NCBI GenBank assembly: GCA_036346375.1
Contig: CM070517.1
Location: 46,844,200 to 46,908,199 of the forward strand
Origin: Guadua angustifolia
Taxonomy: Eukaryota; Streptophyta; Magnoliopsida; Poales; Poaceae
Direction of reading: 5' to 3'
Length of the DNA: 64,000 nt
This document shows positions 23,701 to 36,215 of this stretch, one piece after another. Numbering within the stretch: the first letter of the stretch is position 1; each line of letters begins with the position of its first letter. The translations under genes were made by a program, and so were the position numbers. The notes below the pieces were generated by a model that searched no databases, was not told the DNA's origin, and saw nothing but the letters and a program-made list of their open reading frames with translations.

Positions 23701-26012
23701 AGTAGGAACTAATGTCCAACTTATGTGGCGGTATTTAACTATCCCTTCAAACCAGATCTAATTAATTTCAGTTGACAGAAGGAAGATTTTTTTTTCTTGA
23801 AGACTGTTTAAGAACAATATATCAATTGCTTCTGGTGTGAAGCCCTCTTGCAGTCTTGCTAATGAGGAATACCTCCCCTTTACTTCAGGCAGCACAAGGC
23901 AAAGAACGACTTGGCTCTTGTTACGGAATTAGTTGGAGTAACAAAGTCATCAGGGAAGTCATTTCAGCTAGCAGAATTCAATGAAAACAAATTGTCTTTT
24001 AACAACTCCAACTTATCCATCACTGATGACCTCAAACCAAACCAGGATGGCTGCGTGCTCGAGCTCAAAGGTGACAACAAACTGGTAAGCATAACTAAAG
24101 TTTACATCTCATTTCATAGTACCACTAACTTGTATACATAACCATACTGTCTACGCATGTGTCATACTCAAACTTCCGATACTTCTTTGGACAAACCAGA
24201 TCAAACTATACTGGGGAAGGAGACTAGAATATCAACTCAAATGTTGCAGTCGTCATGCTGAGGATGCTTCAGCAGTTACTGCTGTGAAGTTCTCTGCTGA
24301 ACACCCATACGGCAAAGCAGTTGCATTACTTGACACTGAATCTGAGTTGATCATGGTACAGTGTTAGTTGTAATGTATCCTTTTATTAAAAAAAATAATT
24401 TGTCTTCTATCTCCTAACATACTCATGCTGTTCTTTCTTAGGTGAATGAGGATTGGTTTCTTCTTCCCTGGATCACAATATCGTTCTTGTTCCTGGATGC
24501 CATTGGCAAAGACGGTGCAAAGCTACTGAAAAGTGCCACGGTTCAGAAGGGTGCAATGTCTGACACTACCATGGCGTCTGAAACAGTGACAGTTGGAGCA
24601 GCAGGCGCCACCGCCGCTCCTGCGAGTTGTGGAACTTGTAGCACAGCCGGTGGTGGCATGGTCGTTGCAAGCGGCAAGGAGGCTGATTCTAAGTGTGGCG
24701 GTTGCGGATCAGGCTGTGGCGGCGGCTGCGGCTCCATGGTCAACGTGAGCTCCAAAGATGGTCATGCGAGCTGTGGCGCTTGCGGTGCGGTCGTCGCAAG
24801 CGGTGGGAATGGCCATGTCGAGTCTGCTGGGTGTGGCTCGGGATGTGGTGGAGGCTGTGGCAACATTGTCATTGAAAGCTCCATGGCCGGAAATGCCAGG
24901 TCAGGCGGCTGTGGTTCGGGCTGTGGCGGCGGCTGTGGTGCCATGGTCATTGAGAGCTCCAAGGCCGGTAGTGCCAAGTCTGGCGGCTGTGGATCGGGTT
25001 GCGGCGGCGGTTGTGGTGGCGGTTGCGGCGCCATGGTCATTGAAGGCTCCAAGACCAGCCACGCCAAGTCCGGAGGATGCGGTTCAGGCTGTGGCTCTGG
25101 CTGCGGTGGCGGTTGCGGCTCCATGGTCGTTGAAGTCTCCAAGACCAGCCACGCCAAGTCCGGCGGCTGCGGTTCAGTGCAGCTCCGGCTGCGGCGGTGG
25201 TTGCGGCGCCATGGTCATTGAAGGCTCCAAGACCAGTCACACCATGTCCGGCGGCTGTGGCTCCGGCTGCGGCTCCGGCTGCGGCGCCATGGTCATTGAA
25301 GGCTCCAAGACAAGTCACACCATGTCCGGCGGCTGTGGCTCCGGCTGCGGAGGAGGTTGCGGCGCCATGGTCAACGTGAGCTCCAAAGATGGTCATGCGA
25401 GTTGTGGCGCTTATGTGCGGATCGTCATGCGGTGGGAATGGCCATGTCGAGTCTGGCTGGGTGTGGCTCGGGATGTGGTGGAGGTCAGGCAACATTGTCA
25501 TTGAAAGCTCCAAGGCCGGAAATGCCGTGTCGCGGCCGTGGTTCGGCCGGTGGCGGCTGTGGCGGCGCTATGGTGCCATGGTCATTGAGAGCTCCAAGGC
25601 TTCTAGTGCCAAGTCTGCGCGGATCGTGGATCGGGTTGGCGGCGGTTGTGGTGGCGATTCGGGCCCATGGTCATTGAAGGTTTCCAAGACCAGCCACGCC
25701 AAGTCCGGAGGATGCGGTTCAGTTGTGGGTCTCGGTCATGGTGGCGATTCTGGCTCCATGGTCGTTGAAGTCTCCAAGACCAGCCACGCCAAGTCCGGCT
25801 ACACCCAGTTCAGGCTGCGGCTCCGGCTGCGGCGCCATGGTCATTGAAGGCTCCAAGACCAGTCACACCATGTCCGGCCACAGGTTCCTCATTGCAAGGC
25901 CTCAAGGCGGCCCATGGTCATTGAAGGCTCCAAGACAAGTCACACCATGTCCGGCGGCTGTGGCTCCGGCTGCGGAGGAGGTTGCGGCGCCATGTTCAAC
26001 TCGAGCTCCTAG
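20749..26012 (+). CDS. Glycine-rich domain-containing protein (GRDP, DUF1399), 8 exons; 3' exon frameshifted
   Basis: Exons are 20749-20906, 21496-21613, 21802-22053, 22325-22780, 23030-23562, 23889-24084, 24200-24355 and from 24442 on; every junction is GT-AG and keeps frame. The first seven exons give 623 codons. The DUF1399 halves carry the family's paired histidine motifs, DCEWIWHCHRLNP (exon 2) and YDVDLMWHTHQLHPVSY (exon 4). Exon 5 is C2-like (LFLQIVDIKNLP). The last exon starts with a short hydrophobic stretch (WITISFLFLDA), then Gly/Cys repeats of the type GGCGSGCGGGCGAMVIESSK. Plant GRDPs are linked to abiotic-stress and growth control. The frame from exon 8 runs to a stop at 25221 (882 residues) because of a 2-nt loss near 25178; the natural end CGAMFNSSS* at 26010-26012 lies in another frame. 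The gene may be functional with a shortened tail, or the exon may be misassembled. Confidence 0.85.
24737..26012 (+). repeat. Gly/Cys-coding minisatellite, duplicated as about 630-bp blocks A and B
   Basis: Block A (24737-25370) and block B (25369-26012) start with the same phrase (GTCAACGTGAGCTCCAAAGA) and run in parallel. Each holds units coding GGCGSGCGGGCGAMV followed by IESSKA or IEGSKTSHAK. Block A is almost intact. Block B keeps the linker sequences nearly unchanged but has many small indels and substitutions, mainly inside the GGC/TGT-rich parts, so its frame is broken several times. Confidence 0.8.
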
Positions 26013-28000
26013 GCGCGGTGGCTGCTGGCAAAGGCGTGCGGTTCGTTCTTGCCAACCGAGATTCTTTTCGTCGGAGGTGAAGTGGTCTTCCAATAAAAGT
26101 ACAGCACTTGTGCAGCTCGTCGTGTTGATATGGATAGTAGTACTACTTAAGTTTGTGGTGTGAAATCGATGCCAAAACAAACAAACAAAATTGTGTTGTG
26201 ATAAAAGTTGTGCTGAACCTGTAAGACAAATAAAGGAGTGTATGCCTTACTTGGCCTTACCTGTCGTCTGGGTCCCGTGTCCAGTGGTGTTCTGTCAAAC
26301 AAATGTGTATGTGTATTGTTTGTTGTTATATACGTGTGATGTCATTCATCGACGACGACGACGATGCAATCCCAAGTAAATTATATTACTATGATTATCT
26401 TGGTGCCATGTGTTCTTGTCCATTTTCTTCTGTTTGCTTTGTCCCCCATGTAATGTTCCAACCTAACGCGCGTAGGTCCCTGGTTCCTGTGCTATCTCAA
26501 TACAAGACAACTAAAGTGAGGCGCCCACGCGCTTGTGAACGGTCCTGCTCCTGCAAGAAATGGTGCCAGTGTGCCGCTTGTGCCACTGGGACCGCCTGAC
26601 CAACATTCAGATGGATGCGAGAGCCTGCCTGGGATCATCGAACGTTATCTCTCACCGCTTAGGTCCTCGTAAATATCGTTAGCTTACAGACTCACGGTTG
26701 TCTTTTATCTCGGCATCATTAGCTTACTGACCAGAGGCAACACCAAGAAACAGATATCTCAACCACCTGTGATTCGAGCGGAACAGTCGAATTTCCCATC
26801 GTCGGACCGCACTGAGATTCGTGCACCTCAACGGGCTACTCGGGCGAGGAATCCGCGCGCTGAATGGTACCTCTGGCTCAGCGTCTCTGGCCCTCTCTCT
26901 ATCTGCACGTTTTCTTTTACTTTTCTTTTCAGAATACGCAAAGTGCGTATGTTCCATAGAACAGGAGCCTCCGTATGGTAGTTAAACTCTCAGGCATGGG
27001 GTAGCTCTGAGATTGCCGCTAGGGCGAATTCAACAAGAGAGTTTCATTAGGCTCGAGCCTACCTTCCATACGGTGCTGGTACACCCCCCTTGGTCCACCC
27101 AAGTTTCGGCGCTCATGGACGAGTTGCCGTTTTAAAGAAGAGGAAGGGAAGAAAAAAAAAGCTGCCAATGGCGACCATAAGGCCCAATTGAGGCTCACAC
27201 TGTTATATACTCCCTACCACCCATTCTCTACTCCAATCAATCGAGGAGAGCGACCACGAGGCGAGACGAACAAGACACACCCGAGGGGTTCAATTGAGGA
27301 AAAAACCCTAGGACGGTGGGCGGTGGCGCAGTGCGATGAGGGGAGGCGGTGGATAAGCTGAGGAGGCAGCGACACGAGGTGCCAAGGAGGGGAGCCGCTG
27401 AGCCGTGCCTGAGACGGTGAACATGAGGAGTCTGGATGAGTAGGAAGCCACTAGCTGAGCAACAGCGCAATAAGGTGTTGGCACGTGGCTGTGGCAATAG
27501 AGCGACGAACTAGGGGCTAGGGCGGCCTAGCGATACTCTTCTGTATAGATTTGAAGAGGCTAGGTCTTTTGAATCTTGATTTTCTCCCTTGTTTTGAACG
27601 GTGAGGAGTTTCAGATGATTCGGTGTGCTGATGGGTGATGGTGATGTTTTCATTGTTGGTGCTGATTTGTGCAGAGATAGATTAAGCGGCCATGGCAGGC
27701 ACCGTGCTGGTAACTGTTGTGCCCTCTATCCACAACTTGCTGCAAGGGTTGGATTAGACTTGGGCATTGGGCTAGGCTTTTTTGGGCTAGTCTATGGTAC
27801 GGTAAGCACGGCACGGCTAAAGCATGATATGGCACGCATGCACACACCGGTCACGGGTAACATAACCACGAAGAAGGTGCTACTGCGTAATAATAGGGCT
27901 CATTGGTTTCGCACACCCGTCAGTTCAAATAGTTAATCGAGTCATTAGTCGAGTCATTTACCGCATTCTAATGATCTCAATAAAGGGCTGTTGACTCTTC
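26013..28000. other. 3' UTR of the GRDP gene, then intergenic DNA
   Basis: AATAAA words at about 26091 and 26227 are plausible poly(A) signals for the GRDP gene. A short GAC microsatellite lies at about 26348. Beyond that only short frames occur. An inverted pair built on CCGTATGG (about 26970 and 27070) hints at a small MITE without clear ends. No gene was recognised. Confidence 0.5.
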
Positions 28001-30577
28001 GGTGGCAAGAAATATTATCTTAGTTTCATTGATGATTATAGCAAGTTTACATGGATTTACTTGATTCATCATAAATCAAGTGTTTAAATACTTTCATGAA
28101 TTTCAATCACTTGTAGAACGCCTTCTTGATCGCAAAATTGTTGCCATGCAAACCGATTGGGGTATGAATATGAGCGTTTAAATTCCTTTTTCGTACCATT
28201 GAATCTCTCATCTTGTTTCATGCCCACACACGCACCAACAAAACTGCGGTCAGCCGAGCGTAAGCACCGCCACATTATCAGGAACCGGTCTTGCCCTACT
28301 TGCCATCGCATCTATGCCCCTCAAGCATCGGGACCAAGCTGCCTTGCCGCTACCTACCTCATAAACCGATTCCTAGTCGGGTTATCAATCATGATACACC
28401 CTCTTTTCGCCTTCTTGGGCAACAAACGACTACACTAGTCTTCGTATTTTTCAGGCATGCCAGCCGAATCTGATCCCTACAATTCTCACAAACTTCGCCT
28501 GGCCGCTCTACACTGGTCTTTCTTGGCTACAAAGAATATGCACAAAGGGTTCAAGTGTCTTGATATTCCAATCGACGATCTATATCTCTCGTGACGTTGT
28601 TTTCGACGAGCATCTTCCCTTGCCCAACTACATCCCAATGTCGCGTTTGCCTTGGTCAACACATCCTTCTTCCTTCTTCCTAGGGTGTGAATACAGACTC
28701 AAGGCAGCTTCATTGCTCACCTCAATTACTGCAGCCTTCACGAAAATGTGGCTTCCCGCTTGTTTCAGCTCATGGTTTTATGCGTGATTACTCGGCCGGC
28801 TACAACAACTCCATGTGTTGGCGTGGTCTCAATCCGGCGCCGCAACGCATGCGTGCAACGAATGGCTCCAATCCGCCGCCGCCGCTTTGCGCGTAACGGA
28901 TGGCTTCGCTTCCCTCCGGCCGGCACGCCATCGGGACAATAAACCGAGGCGCCGCCTCTCTGCGCCATCGACCCACGCCCGATCATCAAATCATGTTTCT
29001 TCATCGGCCGATGAATCTGTGACTCCACCGTACCGATGAATCCCAACCACCGGTGCACCTCAACGAACTCGCCTCCAAAGTGGCATTCGAAGTCAAGCAA
29101 AGATAATCGACAGACAACAGTATGCATACATAGCTATCGCCAAGAACCTAATAGTGTACAAGAAGCGTTAGGCGATGAAAATCGAAGCTCGCAATGGATG
29201 CCGAGTATATGGCCCTCATGAATAATCAAACTTGGCACCGGGTTCCACCCGAGAAGGGAGAAATATTATTGATCTGTAAGTGGGTGTTCAAAATTAAGCG
29301 TAGCGATGGAACGATAGATCGCTACAAAGCAAGACTAGTCGCAAAGGGATTTAAACAGAGATATGGTATTGACTATGAGGACACATTCAGTCCAATAGTC
29401 AAAGCCGCTACTATCGACTTGTTTTGTCTATTGCTATTTCCAGAGGATGGTGCCTTCGCTAATTGGATGTACGTAACGCGTTTACATGGTGTTCTTGAGG
29501 AAGAAGTGTACATGAAGCAACCTCCGGGTAATGAAGATAAACTCAAACCACAATATTTGTGCAAGCTAGATAAAGCATTATATGGACTCAAACAAGCCCC
29601 TCGAGCTCGGTATTCTCGACTCAAGGAAAAATTGTTGTCACTTGGTTTTCATGCCTCCAAAGTAGCAAGGTTCGATCATAATGTTTGTTCTTGTATATGT
29701 AGATGATATAATTGTCACAAGCTCCTCTCAACAGCGATTCCGGCATTATTAATGATCTTAAAAAGATTTTGCCTTGAAGGACCTAGGGACTTACACTATT
29801 TCTTGGGAATAGAAGTCAAGAAGGAAAGTAACGACATCATTCTTTCTCAAGGAAAATATGCCACCGATCTCGCTAAAGAAGGCGGGGATAATGAATTGCA
29901 AACCGGTGATTACACCTTTGTCCACAAGTGAGAAGTCGTCTCAGATACAAGGGTGATGCTCTAGGACCAAGATTCGACAAGGCATGGAGTCTAGTAGGGG
30001 TTTGCGATGATTTAACTCTTACTCGTCCGGATATTTCTTTTGCAAGAAACAAAGTGTGTCAATATTTGCATGCTCCTACAACTCAAAGATCTCGATCAAG
30101 CATTCAAGAATGATTAAAATTTAGTTCATTTTTCATCTTCTCTATTAGTTTGTGTCCATTGTCTCATGATAGAAAATCAATGCAAGTATTTCTTGGTCAA
30201 ATCTTATCTCTTGGAGTGCCAGAAACAAGCAACAGTTGTCAAGGTCAAGCAATCGAGGCGAATATAAAGCAATGGCAAATGCAACCGCCAAGTGATGTGG
30301 ATTCAAACATTATTGGATGAATTAAAGGTGCCGTGGTCCTAGAAGTGCAACACTATGGTGTGATAACATGGGAGCTAAGTACTGCCATCTAATCCAAGGT
30401 TTCATGCCGAACAAAACATATAGAAGTTGACTTTCATTTTGTCGAGATAGAGTCCTCGCAAAAAAGCCGAGTGTGCAATATATCTCCATCGGAGATCAAG
30501 TTGTCGATGGATTCACCAAAGCGCTGACACAACAGAAACTTGAAGATTCAAAACAATCTCAACTTGAAGAGAGTTAA
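28001..30577 (+). pseudogene. Decayed Ty1/copia pol fragment
   Basis: Integrase core pieces come first (GGKKYYLSFIDDYSKFTWIY at 28001 on, then AERKH near 28250 and RDVVFDEHLPLP near 28590). Reverse transcriptase follows (CKWVFKIKRSDGTIDRYKAR, LYGLKQAPRA, and LVYVDDIIVTSS near 29690 in a shifted frame), then RNase H-like remnants (QYLHAPTTQR; VDGFTKALTQQ near 30510). Several frameshifts and stops separate the blocks, and the linker between integrase and reverse transcriptase (28630-29160) is badly worn. Gag, protease and the 5' LTR are missing. The order and motifs are typical of plant copia elements. It is not functional. Confidence 0.85.
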
Positions 30578-30590
30578 GATTGAGGAAGGG

Positions 30591-30777
30591 TGTTAGAGTT
30601 AGCGATATTTGTATAATGATGTAACAAATCAGACTTGATCCAACCAATCTAGATAGTTCAAGATCGGTGGTTTAGATGGATAGGTTGTTGTAACAAACCA
30701 CACAACACGGCCGACGAACAGTAAACAAATCGTGCTCTAAGCTCACAAGACGAAGACAGAAATACACAACACGACAC
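30591..30777 (+). repeat. Possible 3' LTR (or its start) of the decayed copia
   Basis: A purine tract (TTGAGGAAGGG) is followed at 30591 by TGTTAGAGTTAGCG, the expected layout of polypurine tract plus LTR start. A CA end is possible near 30777 but there is no second LTR to confirm it. Downstream, the phrase AATAATGCAACCATTGCA recurs at about 30841 and 30930. Confidence 0.45.
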
Positions 30778-31219
30778 TATGAGCCCACCGAACCATGACG
30801 ATACGTCACAATTTAGACATGTGCCCGCTGTGCCGGTGCCAATAATGCAACCATTGCAATTTAGACATTGCAACCAATGCAACCATTGCAACAATGCAAA
30901 TAGGTCAACTGAACCGTGCCAAGTGCCAATAATGCAACCATTGCAGGTAAGTCATGTTAAAAAAAAAGAATCTTTTGACACAGTTGCATTCCATGTCTTT
31001 ATGTTGCACTAGGGCCCGTGTTAGGCAGCATCTATTGGGATTCTTGTGGAGACCATGATGGATTCGGTGGAATTGCTTATAGTAAAAATAGTTTCTTTTG
31101 TTCGATCTTGAATTGACCAAGCAACGGAAACTCACAAGAATTTCAAGTCTTTTCTGAATGGGATTAAATGAGTTCCAAGTCACTGTTGCCGTTCCACAAA
31201 ATGCCACCACATTCAATCC

Positions 31220-32321
31220 ACCGCACCGCACCGCACCGCACGGCATAGTATGGCATGGGCATGGCACCCCGTCGCGTCGAGCCTCCCTCCGAGCCCCTGG
31301 CGCCGCACAAGGACCTCCTCGTCTCCCTCCTATAGCACACACAGTGGAGGACTACTACCTAGATCGAATAGTGCAGAGCGCTCTGCCCTCTGGCTCTGCA
31401 CCCATTGGTTTACTGTTCCGAGGCGGCAGCGCAAACGACAAATTAAAGCAAACCAACGCAGCAGAGTAGCTAGCTGCTGCCTGCAGCTCTGCAGGTGAGT
31501 TGGGAGGAGATCAGATCCCAGAGCAGAGCCGACTGCAACCATCGCGCCGCTGCGCATCGATCCCATCACGCACCAACGCCAACGCCTCCTCTCTCTCTCT
31601 CTCTCTCTACCTCACACACGGTCCACACGGATCGCTACTGCTACACTTAGACCAGAGAGCGAGAGGGAAGGAGAAGTTGTTAACGAGTAGCCATCATTCA
31701 TCGCCGGAGAAAAGGTGGAGGTGGAGCAAGAAAGCGAGATCTCGTCACTCGCTCACGTACGTGCATACATCTCTCTCTCTCTCTCCCCCCTCCGCTTTAC
31801 GCTTCTCTGGCGCATGATCCCGTCACACTTTCTCATCCCCATCATAAAACAATCACTCGGTCTCACCCTGCAGCAGCCTCCCGCCATTAGATCACTCGTC
31901 GTCGTCGTCGCCAGCTTCTCCTCCTCTAGCTGCAGCTTCCAAAGGTACGTGTGGTGTGCTGCTGCTGCTGCGCTGCGCACACCCGGTTCTTGATCTTCGT
32001 CTCTCAACGATGCTTCTCAAAAGTCAAGCCTTTGATCTGATCTCATCGTCTTCCTCTCCTCCGCTAGAGTCCTGAAGATTTGATTTTGACTTTTGATCCC
32101 TGAGATGATAACGAGCTAACGATACGGCAACGCTAATCCAACAGCTCGGAGGAGGAGTATAGCAGGGGCCGTCTCAGCCACCCATTCTCCGAGCCGGAGA
32201 AGTCAACGCGGGCGCCGGCCGGTGATTCCCTTTAGATCCGAGGGCAAACTCGGCAACCCAACAGCGGAACCAATCAGCTCAACCCGGTCGGCCTCTCCGT
32301 CTCCGGCCCCGGCACGTGTCG
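31220..32321 (+). promoter_or_regulatory. Promoter/5' UTR region of the TMEM45-like gene with microsatellites
   Basis: A CCGCA/CACCG run (near 31218-31240) and two CT runs (about 31590-31608 and 31768-31787) precede the coding start. Possible UTR splice sites are visible (AAG/GTACGT near 31945 as donor; CAG near 32145 as acceptor). CT-rich leaders are common in grass genes. Confidence 0.4.
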
Positions 32322-34955
32322 ATGGGCTCGTTCAAGGGGCACGTGCTGCCGGGGACGCTGTTCCTGGCGGTGGGCGCGTGGCACGTCTGGGCGGCCGCCG
32401 CGCGCTTCGCCGCCGACCCGGGCGGGTTCCGCCTCCGCGTGTGGAACCCCGTGGAGGCGGCCTTCCTGGGCGGCAAGGCGCGGCACCTCGAGCTGTACGT
32501 GGTCGCCGGCGGGGCCTTCCTGGACATGTGCGTGGAGGTGCTCTACTCGACGCACCTCCGCGTCTTCGACGGCGGCGGGGTCAACCCGGCGCACCTCAAC
32601 GACCTCGAGCACGGCGGCATGCTGCTCATGTTCTTCCTCTTCGGCGCCCTTGCCCTCCTCTCCCAAAAGACAAGGTCTTCATCACGCACTCCACCACCAT
32701 TCTTGAAACTTGATATGATCCTGAATCCATTTTTTTAGTATGCTATCAATTTATGGTCACTTAATTCCTAAAAAAATTCCATTCTCTATTCAACAGGGAC
32801 AATCAAATTTCTAAAACATGATTTACAATCAATTAGGATTTAAATCTAGGATGAACTCTCATCTAACTGCTTTGCTGCGGCTGTCGTACGTACACGTGAG
32901 ACTTGAAGAAAAGGTGACATGTTGGTTGGATTAGTTGGTTGGTGTAGAAGATGTAGGATTCTTTTCTTCGTCTTGAGGCGAATGGTTTTTGACAATTTTT
33001 TTAATGGTTTTTGACAATTGGGGTGTCGCATCTGGAACGTCACAAGGACGGACATTGGCTGCTCCAGCCTAAGCCATGTGGTCTCTAGCTCACACAACCT
33101 GGTCCAACTTGGCAGTGCTAGTGCTACTTTCATCCTAGTACCAGTACAATTTTGTCTGCGGATAACGGAATGCTGTTCTCAAGGCACCCAATAGCCTGCC
33201 TAAGTTTGCAAAAAAAAAAAAAAAAAGTAAGTTTTTAGCATATACCACAAACAACATGTTACCAGTGGCGAAACAAGAAAAATTTTGATAAGGGTGCACA
33301 CTTCACACGTACAATTCTTTAGTCTTGTGCAATAATTTGGTATCAACATAAATATAATAAATATATTTGAAATTTGCTAAAAGTATAATACAAATAGTTC
33401 TGATGTCTTAAAAATCCCAAATCACTAAAATCAAAATCAATTCAATCAATAAATTTAGCCTATTAAAGAGGTGCAATTTTGAAGTTTCTCAAATTTTTAG
33501 GGTGCCGGGGCACCCCGGGGTTCCACCCATGCATGCTATGCTTGCCTGCTTCGAGTGAGGGGCAGCACACATCATTGGATAAACCTGATTTATATGCATA
33601 TATGAAGCAGGCTGTTAGCACTTGGTGGTAGTGTAAGAGTGAAGAGATTCTTCTCAGTGGCCATTGCTTTCAGCACAAAGCCGATCGGTATTCACATGAG
33701 CAGACCAAAAGCTTGTCATCTGTTGGCACTTGAGCTGGACAAAAAGAAAGCTCGTGGAGATGTTTCATTTCTTTACTTTACTGTACTTTCCTTCTCTTCA
33801 GCAGTGGGGGGTGGGGGCCATGTCTGTCATTCTGTGTGCGCAATAGCAAATCCAATACTCTTTCGGATTCGATTGTTGGGGCCCAGATTGGGCTCAGCGG
33901 AATTCCTGTGTAACTTTTTCCCCTGCAATCATATTGCCATTTTGTTTTATCTCGCCCCTGCAGCCATTGTTAACAAAGAGCGGTCATTGTAAAGTACGCT
34001 GCAATCATCACCAGTTACCATGCGGGAGAAATAGAAAGCATCAACAGTTTTCAGTGCAAGGAACATAATCGAGCAGCGATAGCCTGTTCAAGGGAATTTT
34101 GCAGGAATCAGAACATTCTCTCCCGCATTCCTGTTAAATCTCTACGGCACGGAAGGCAAAGTGAGGCATGAGTGTGACAGTGGTCGATTTCTTTACATAA
34201 TCCGTTGCAAGAGGTCTTGTTTTTGTCCTTAATTACCATTCGGTTTCGGTTAATTTACGAAGCTCCCTACTTTTTATTGTCATTTACAAGAATTTGATCA
34301 GTTTAGTACAGTCACAGCTGACTCATCTCAGATCTCAGAGAGTTAACATGGAGTGACATAAGCTTGCAATGGCGATCACCGCAGGTACCTGCCGTTGCCG
34401 GAAGGCGCGCTGTGCCTGGTCGCGGCGACGGCGTTCACGGCGGAGTTCCTGCTCTTCTACTTCCACTCCACCACCCATCAGGGGCTGGAGGGCTACTACC
34501 ACTACCTCCTCGTTGTCCTCATCGGGCTCTGCATCGTGACCACCGTCCTCGGCGCTCTCCTCCCGGCGAGCTTCCCCGTCGACCTCGCCAGCGGCGCGCT
34601 CATCACCCTGCAGGGCCTGTGGTTCTACCAGACGGCGTTCACGCTCTACGGGCCCATGCTCCCCGCGGGGTGCCACCGCGACGCCGACGCGCACCTCGAG
34701 TGCCACACCCACGCCGCCCAGGAGCGCGCCGAGCAGCTCGCCAACTTCCAGCTCTTCGGGCTCGTCTTCCTCGTCTCCGCTTACATCCTCGGCTGCTACG
34801 CCGTCGCCGCGGCAAGGTACGGGCACCCGGACCTGAAGACGATGCACGCCGCCCACGTTGCTGCGATGGAATGCCGCGGCGATGACGGCGCCGGCACCGC
34901 CGAGGGCGGTGGGTTCGTCGGCACGGCGCTGCCGCTCGAGGAGGGCGCGATCTAG
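32322..34955 (+). CDS. TMEM45/DUF716 family membrane protein, 2 exons
   Basis: Exon 1 is 32322-32674 and exon 2 is 34385-34955, joined in frame (KT-R-YLPLPEG) for 307 residues. Hydrophobic segments run almost end to end, with roughly seven membrane spans. Family-type phrases include GTLFLAVGAWHVW near the start, EHGGMLLMFFLFGALALL at the end of exon 1, and AEFLLFYFHSTTHQGLEGYYH and LQGLWFYQTAF in exon 2, with His-rich loops. TMEM45-like plant proteins are poorly characterised; some are reported as virus- or stress-responsive. The 1.7-kb intron carries a transposon fragment. The start is the first ATG with a Gly-Ser-Phe-Lys N-terminus common in this family. Both exons are very GC-rich, which opens misleading frames on the other strand. 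Confidence 0.87.
33265..33527. mobile_element. hAT-like MITE remnant within the TMEM45 intron
   Basis: The sequence starts CAGTGGCGAAACAAGAAAAA and ends near GGGTGCCGGGGCACCCCGGGG followed by TTCCACCC. This is the layout of grass hAT-type elements with CAGTGGCGGAGC-like ends, but the right terminus is incomplete. The body is AT-rich and non-coding. An A-run of about 16 lies just upstream (33211). Confidence 0.45.
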
Positions 34956-35552
34956 TGCCACGATCTACCTCTTCTTCTTGATTTGGTATAGGAGTACATG
35001 TCACATATGGCTGGGCGATTCAGAGTTGAGATCACTACAAGAAGAGTAGGGAAGGAGTGTACATTGGAATTAATTACACCAAATCACCAAAAAGTTTGAT
35101 CAGTTGCCTAATTTGTTGTGCAAATTACTGATCTTTTTGTTGTGCTTAATTACACGAGGGATAGAATAAGAGAGTTCCTGCTGAGCTCAAAGGTTTTTCT
35201 TTTAGCAAATTGCAATGTGTAGTTGGGAATAATTACGCCAGATGTTGATTACTTTGATCAAGTGTCTACATGGTACTAGTACTATCTGTTCATATAAATC
35301 TTCGTAGTTTTGCTTCTGCGGCATAAAAGCACACGCCGGTGTGGTTCTTCGTTTGTGAACTGTGATGTTCTTTTCTTCTTTATATGACATTTCCTGCAAC
35401 TGCAAATCCCCCCTATTTTTTAATAAAAAAAGCGGTGCTGCTGTATAGCACTAAAACGTAAAAAATAACTGTAAATTAAATTTTGGGAGAGACACAAAAG
35501 CTGCGAGGAATTTGAGAAAAAGAAACGGGAAACCGAGGGAAAAAAAATCGAA

Positions 35553-35634
35553 CGACGCCTGAGAGATTCGAACTCTCGCGGGGAAACCCCATGTACTTAG
35601 CAGGCACACGCCTTAACCACTCGGCCAAAGCGTC
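35553..35634 (-). tRNA. tRNA-Ser(GCU)
   Basis: 82 nt with a long variable arm, as expected for serine tRNAs. The 7-bp acceptor stem pairs GACGCTT with AGGCGTC (one G-T pair), leaving a discriminator G at 35553. The D-loop region reads TGGCCGAGTGG, the anticodon loop CTGCTAA carries GCT, and the T-arm contains GGTTCGAATC-like sequence (GAGAGTTCGAATCTCTC). A run of T on the minus strand at 35547-35540 is a good RNA polymerase III terminator. There is no intron. Confidence 0.95.
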
Positions 35635-36215
35635 GTTTGGTGACCAACCCTGCACACTTATTTTACTTGAATATTTATCTCATGCTATCCTATGTTTTTG
35701 CTTTTTTTTAGTTGTTGATTTCTGGTATTCGGGTGATACCTTTTCTTTCTCGGGAAAAGCGTACAGATGCATATGTAATTCAAAGCTAAAATCTAGTATG
35801 TCTCCAACAAATGCGTAGAATCCTCGAAAGCAAAGATTTTGACTTGCATACAGTAGGGACAGGATCTTTCGTCTCATGAAAGTTCACACAGGTCGTGAAT
35901 TCTCCTCCAACTAGAAGAAATGCTAGATATACGAATGGCATTCAGGTCCTGATTTTTTTTTCTTTCTTCCTTCGTTTCTTTCTATTTTCACTTTTCCTTT
36001 CTGTATGTCTCTTTTCCTTTTTTTTTTTTGCTTGTTACAAATTCAGTTTCGGGCCTCGAGTTCACGCACAGCCCAACCATACCCCCTCTCGCATTCTTGA
36101 CACGTCACCATCCTCTGATCAACGGCCAGGATTTGATCACATTCGAGCTCCACATGCATGCGCAACCGTGCGTATACACCACGTATCACTCCTCCATTGC
36201 ACCGATGAGTAGTGA

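Noticed and set aside
24543..25513. Minus-strand frames rich in PQPPPQPEPQP in the GRDP last exon
   Set aside because: They are the complement of the Gly/Cys repeats, without start context or splice support.
32222..32713. 163-residue alternative plus frame overlapping the TMEM45 first exon
   Set aside because: Arg/Pro-rich, no membrane segments, and it does not join the second exon; the other frame matches DUF716.
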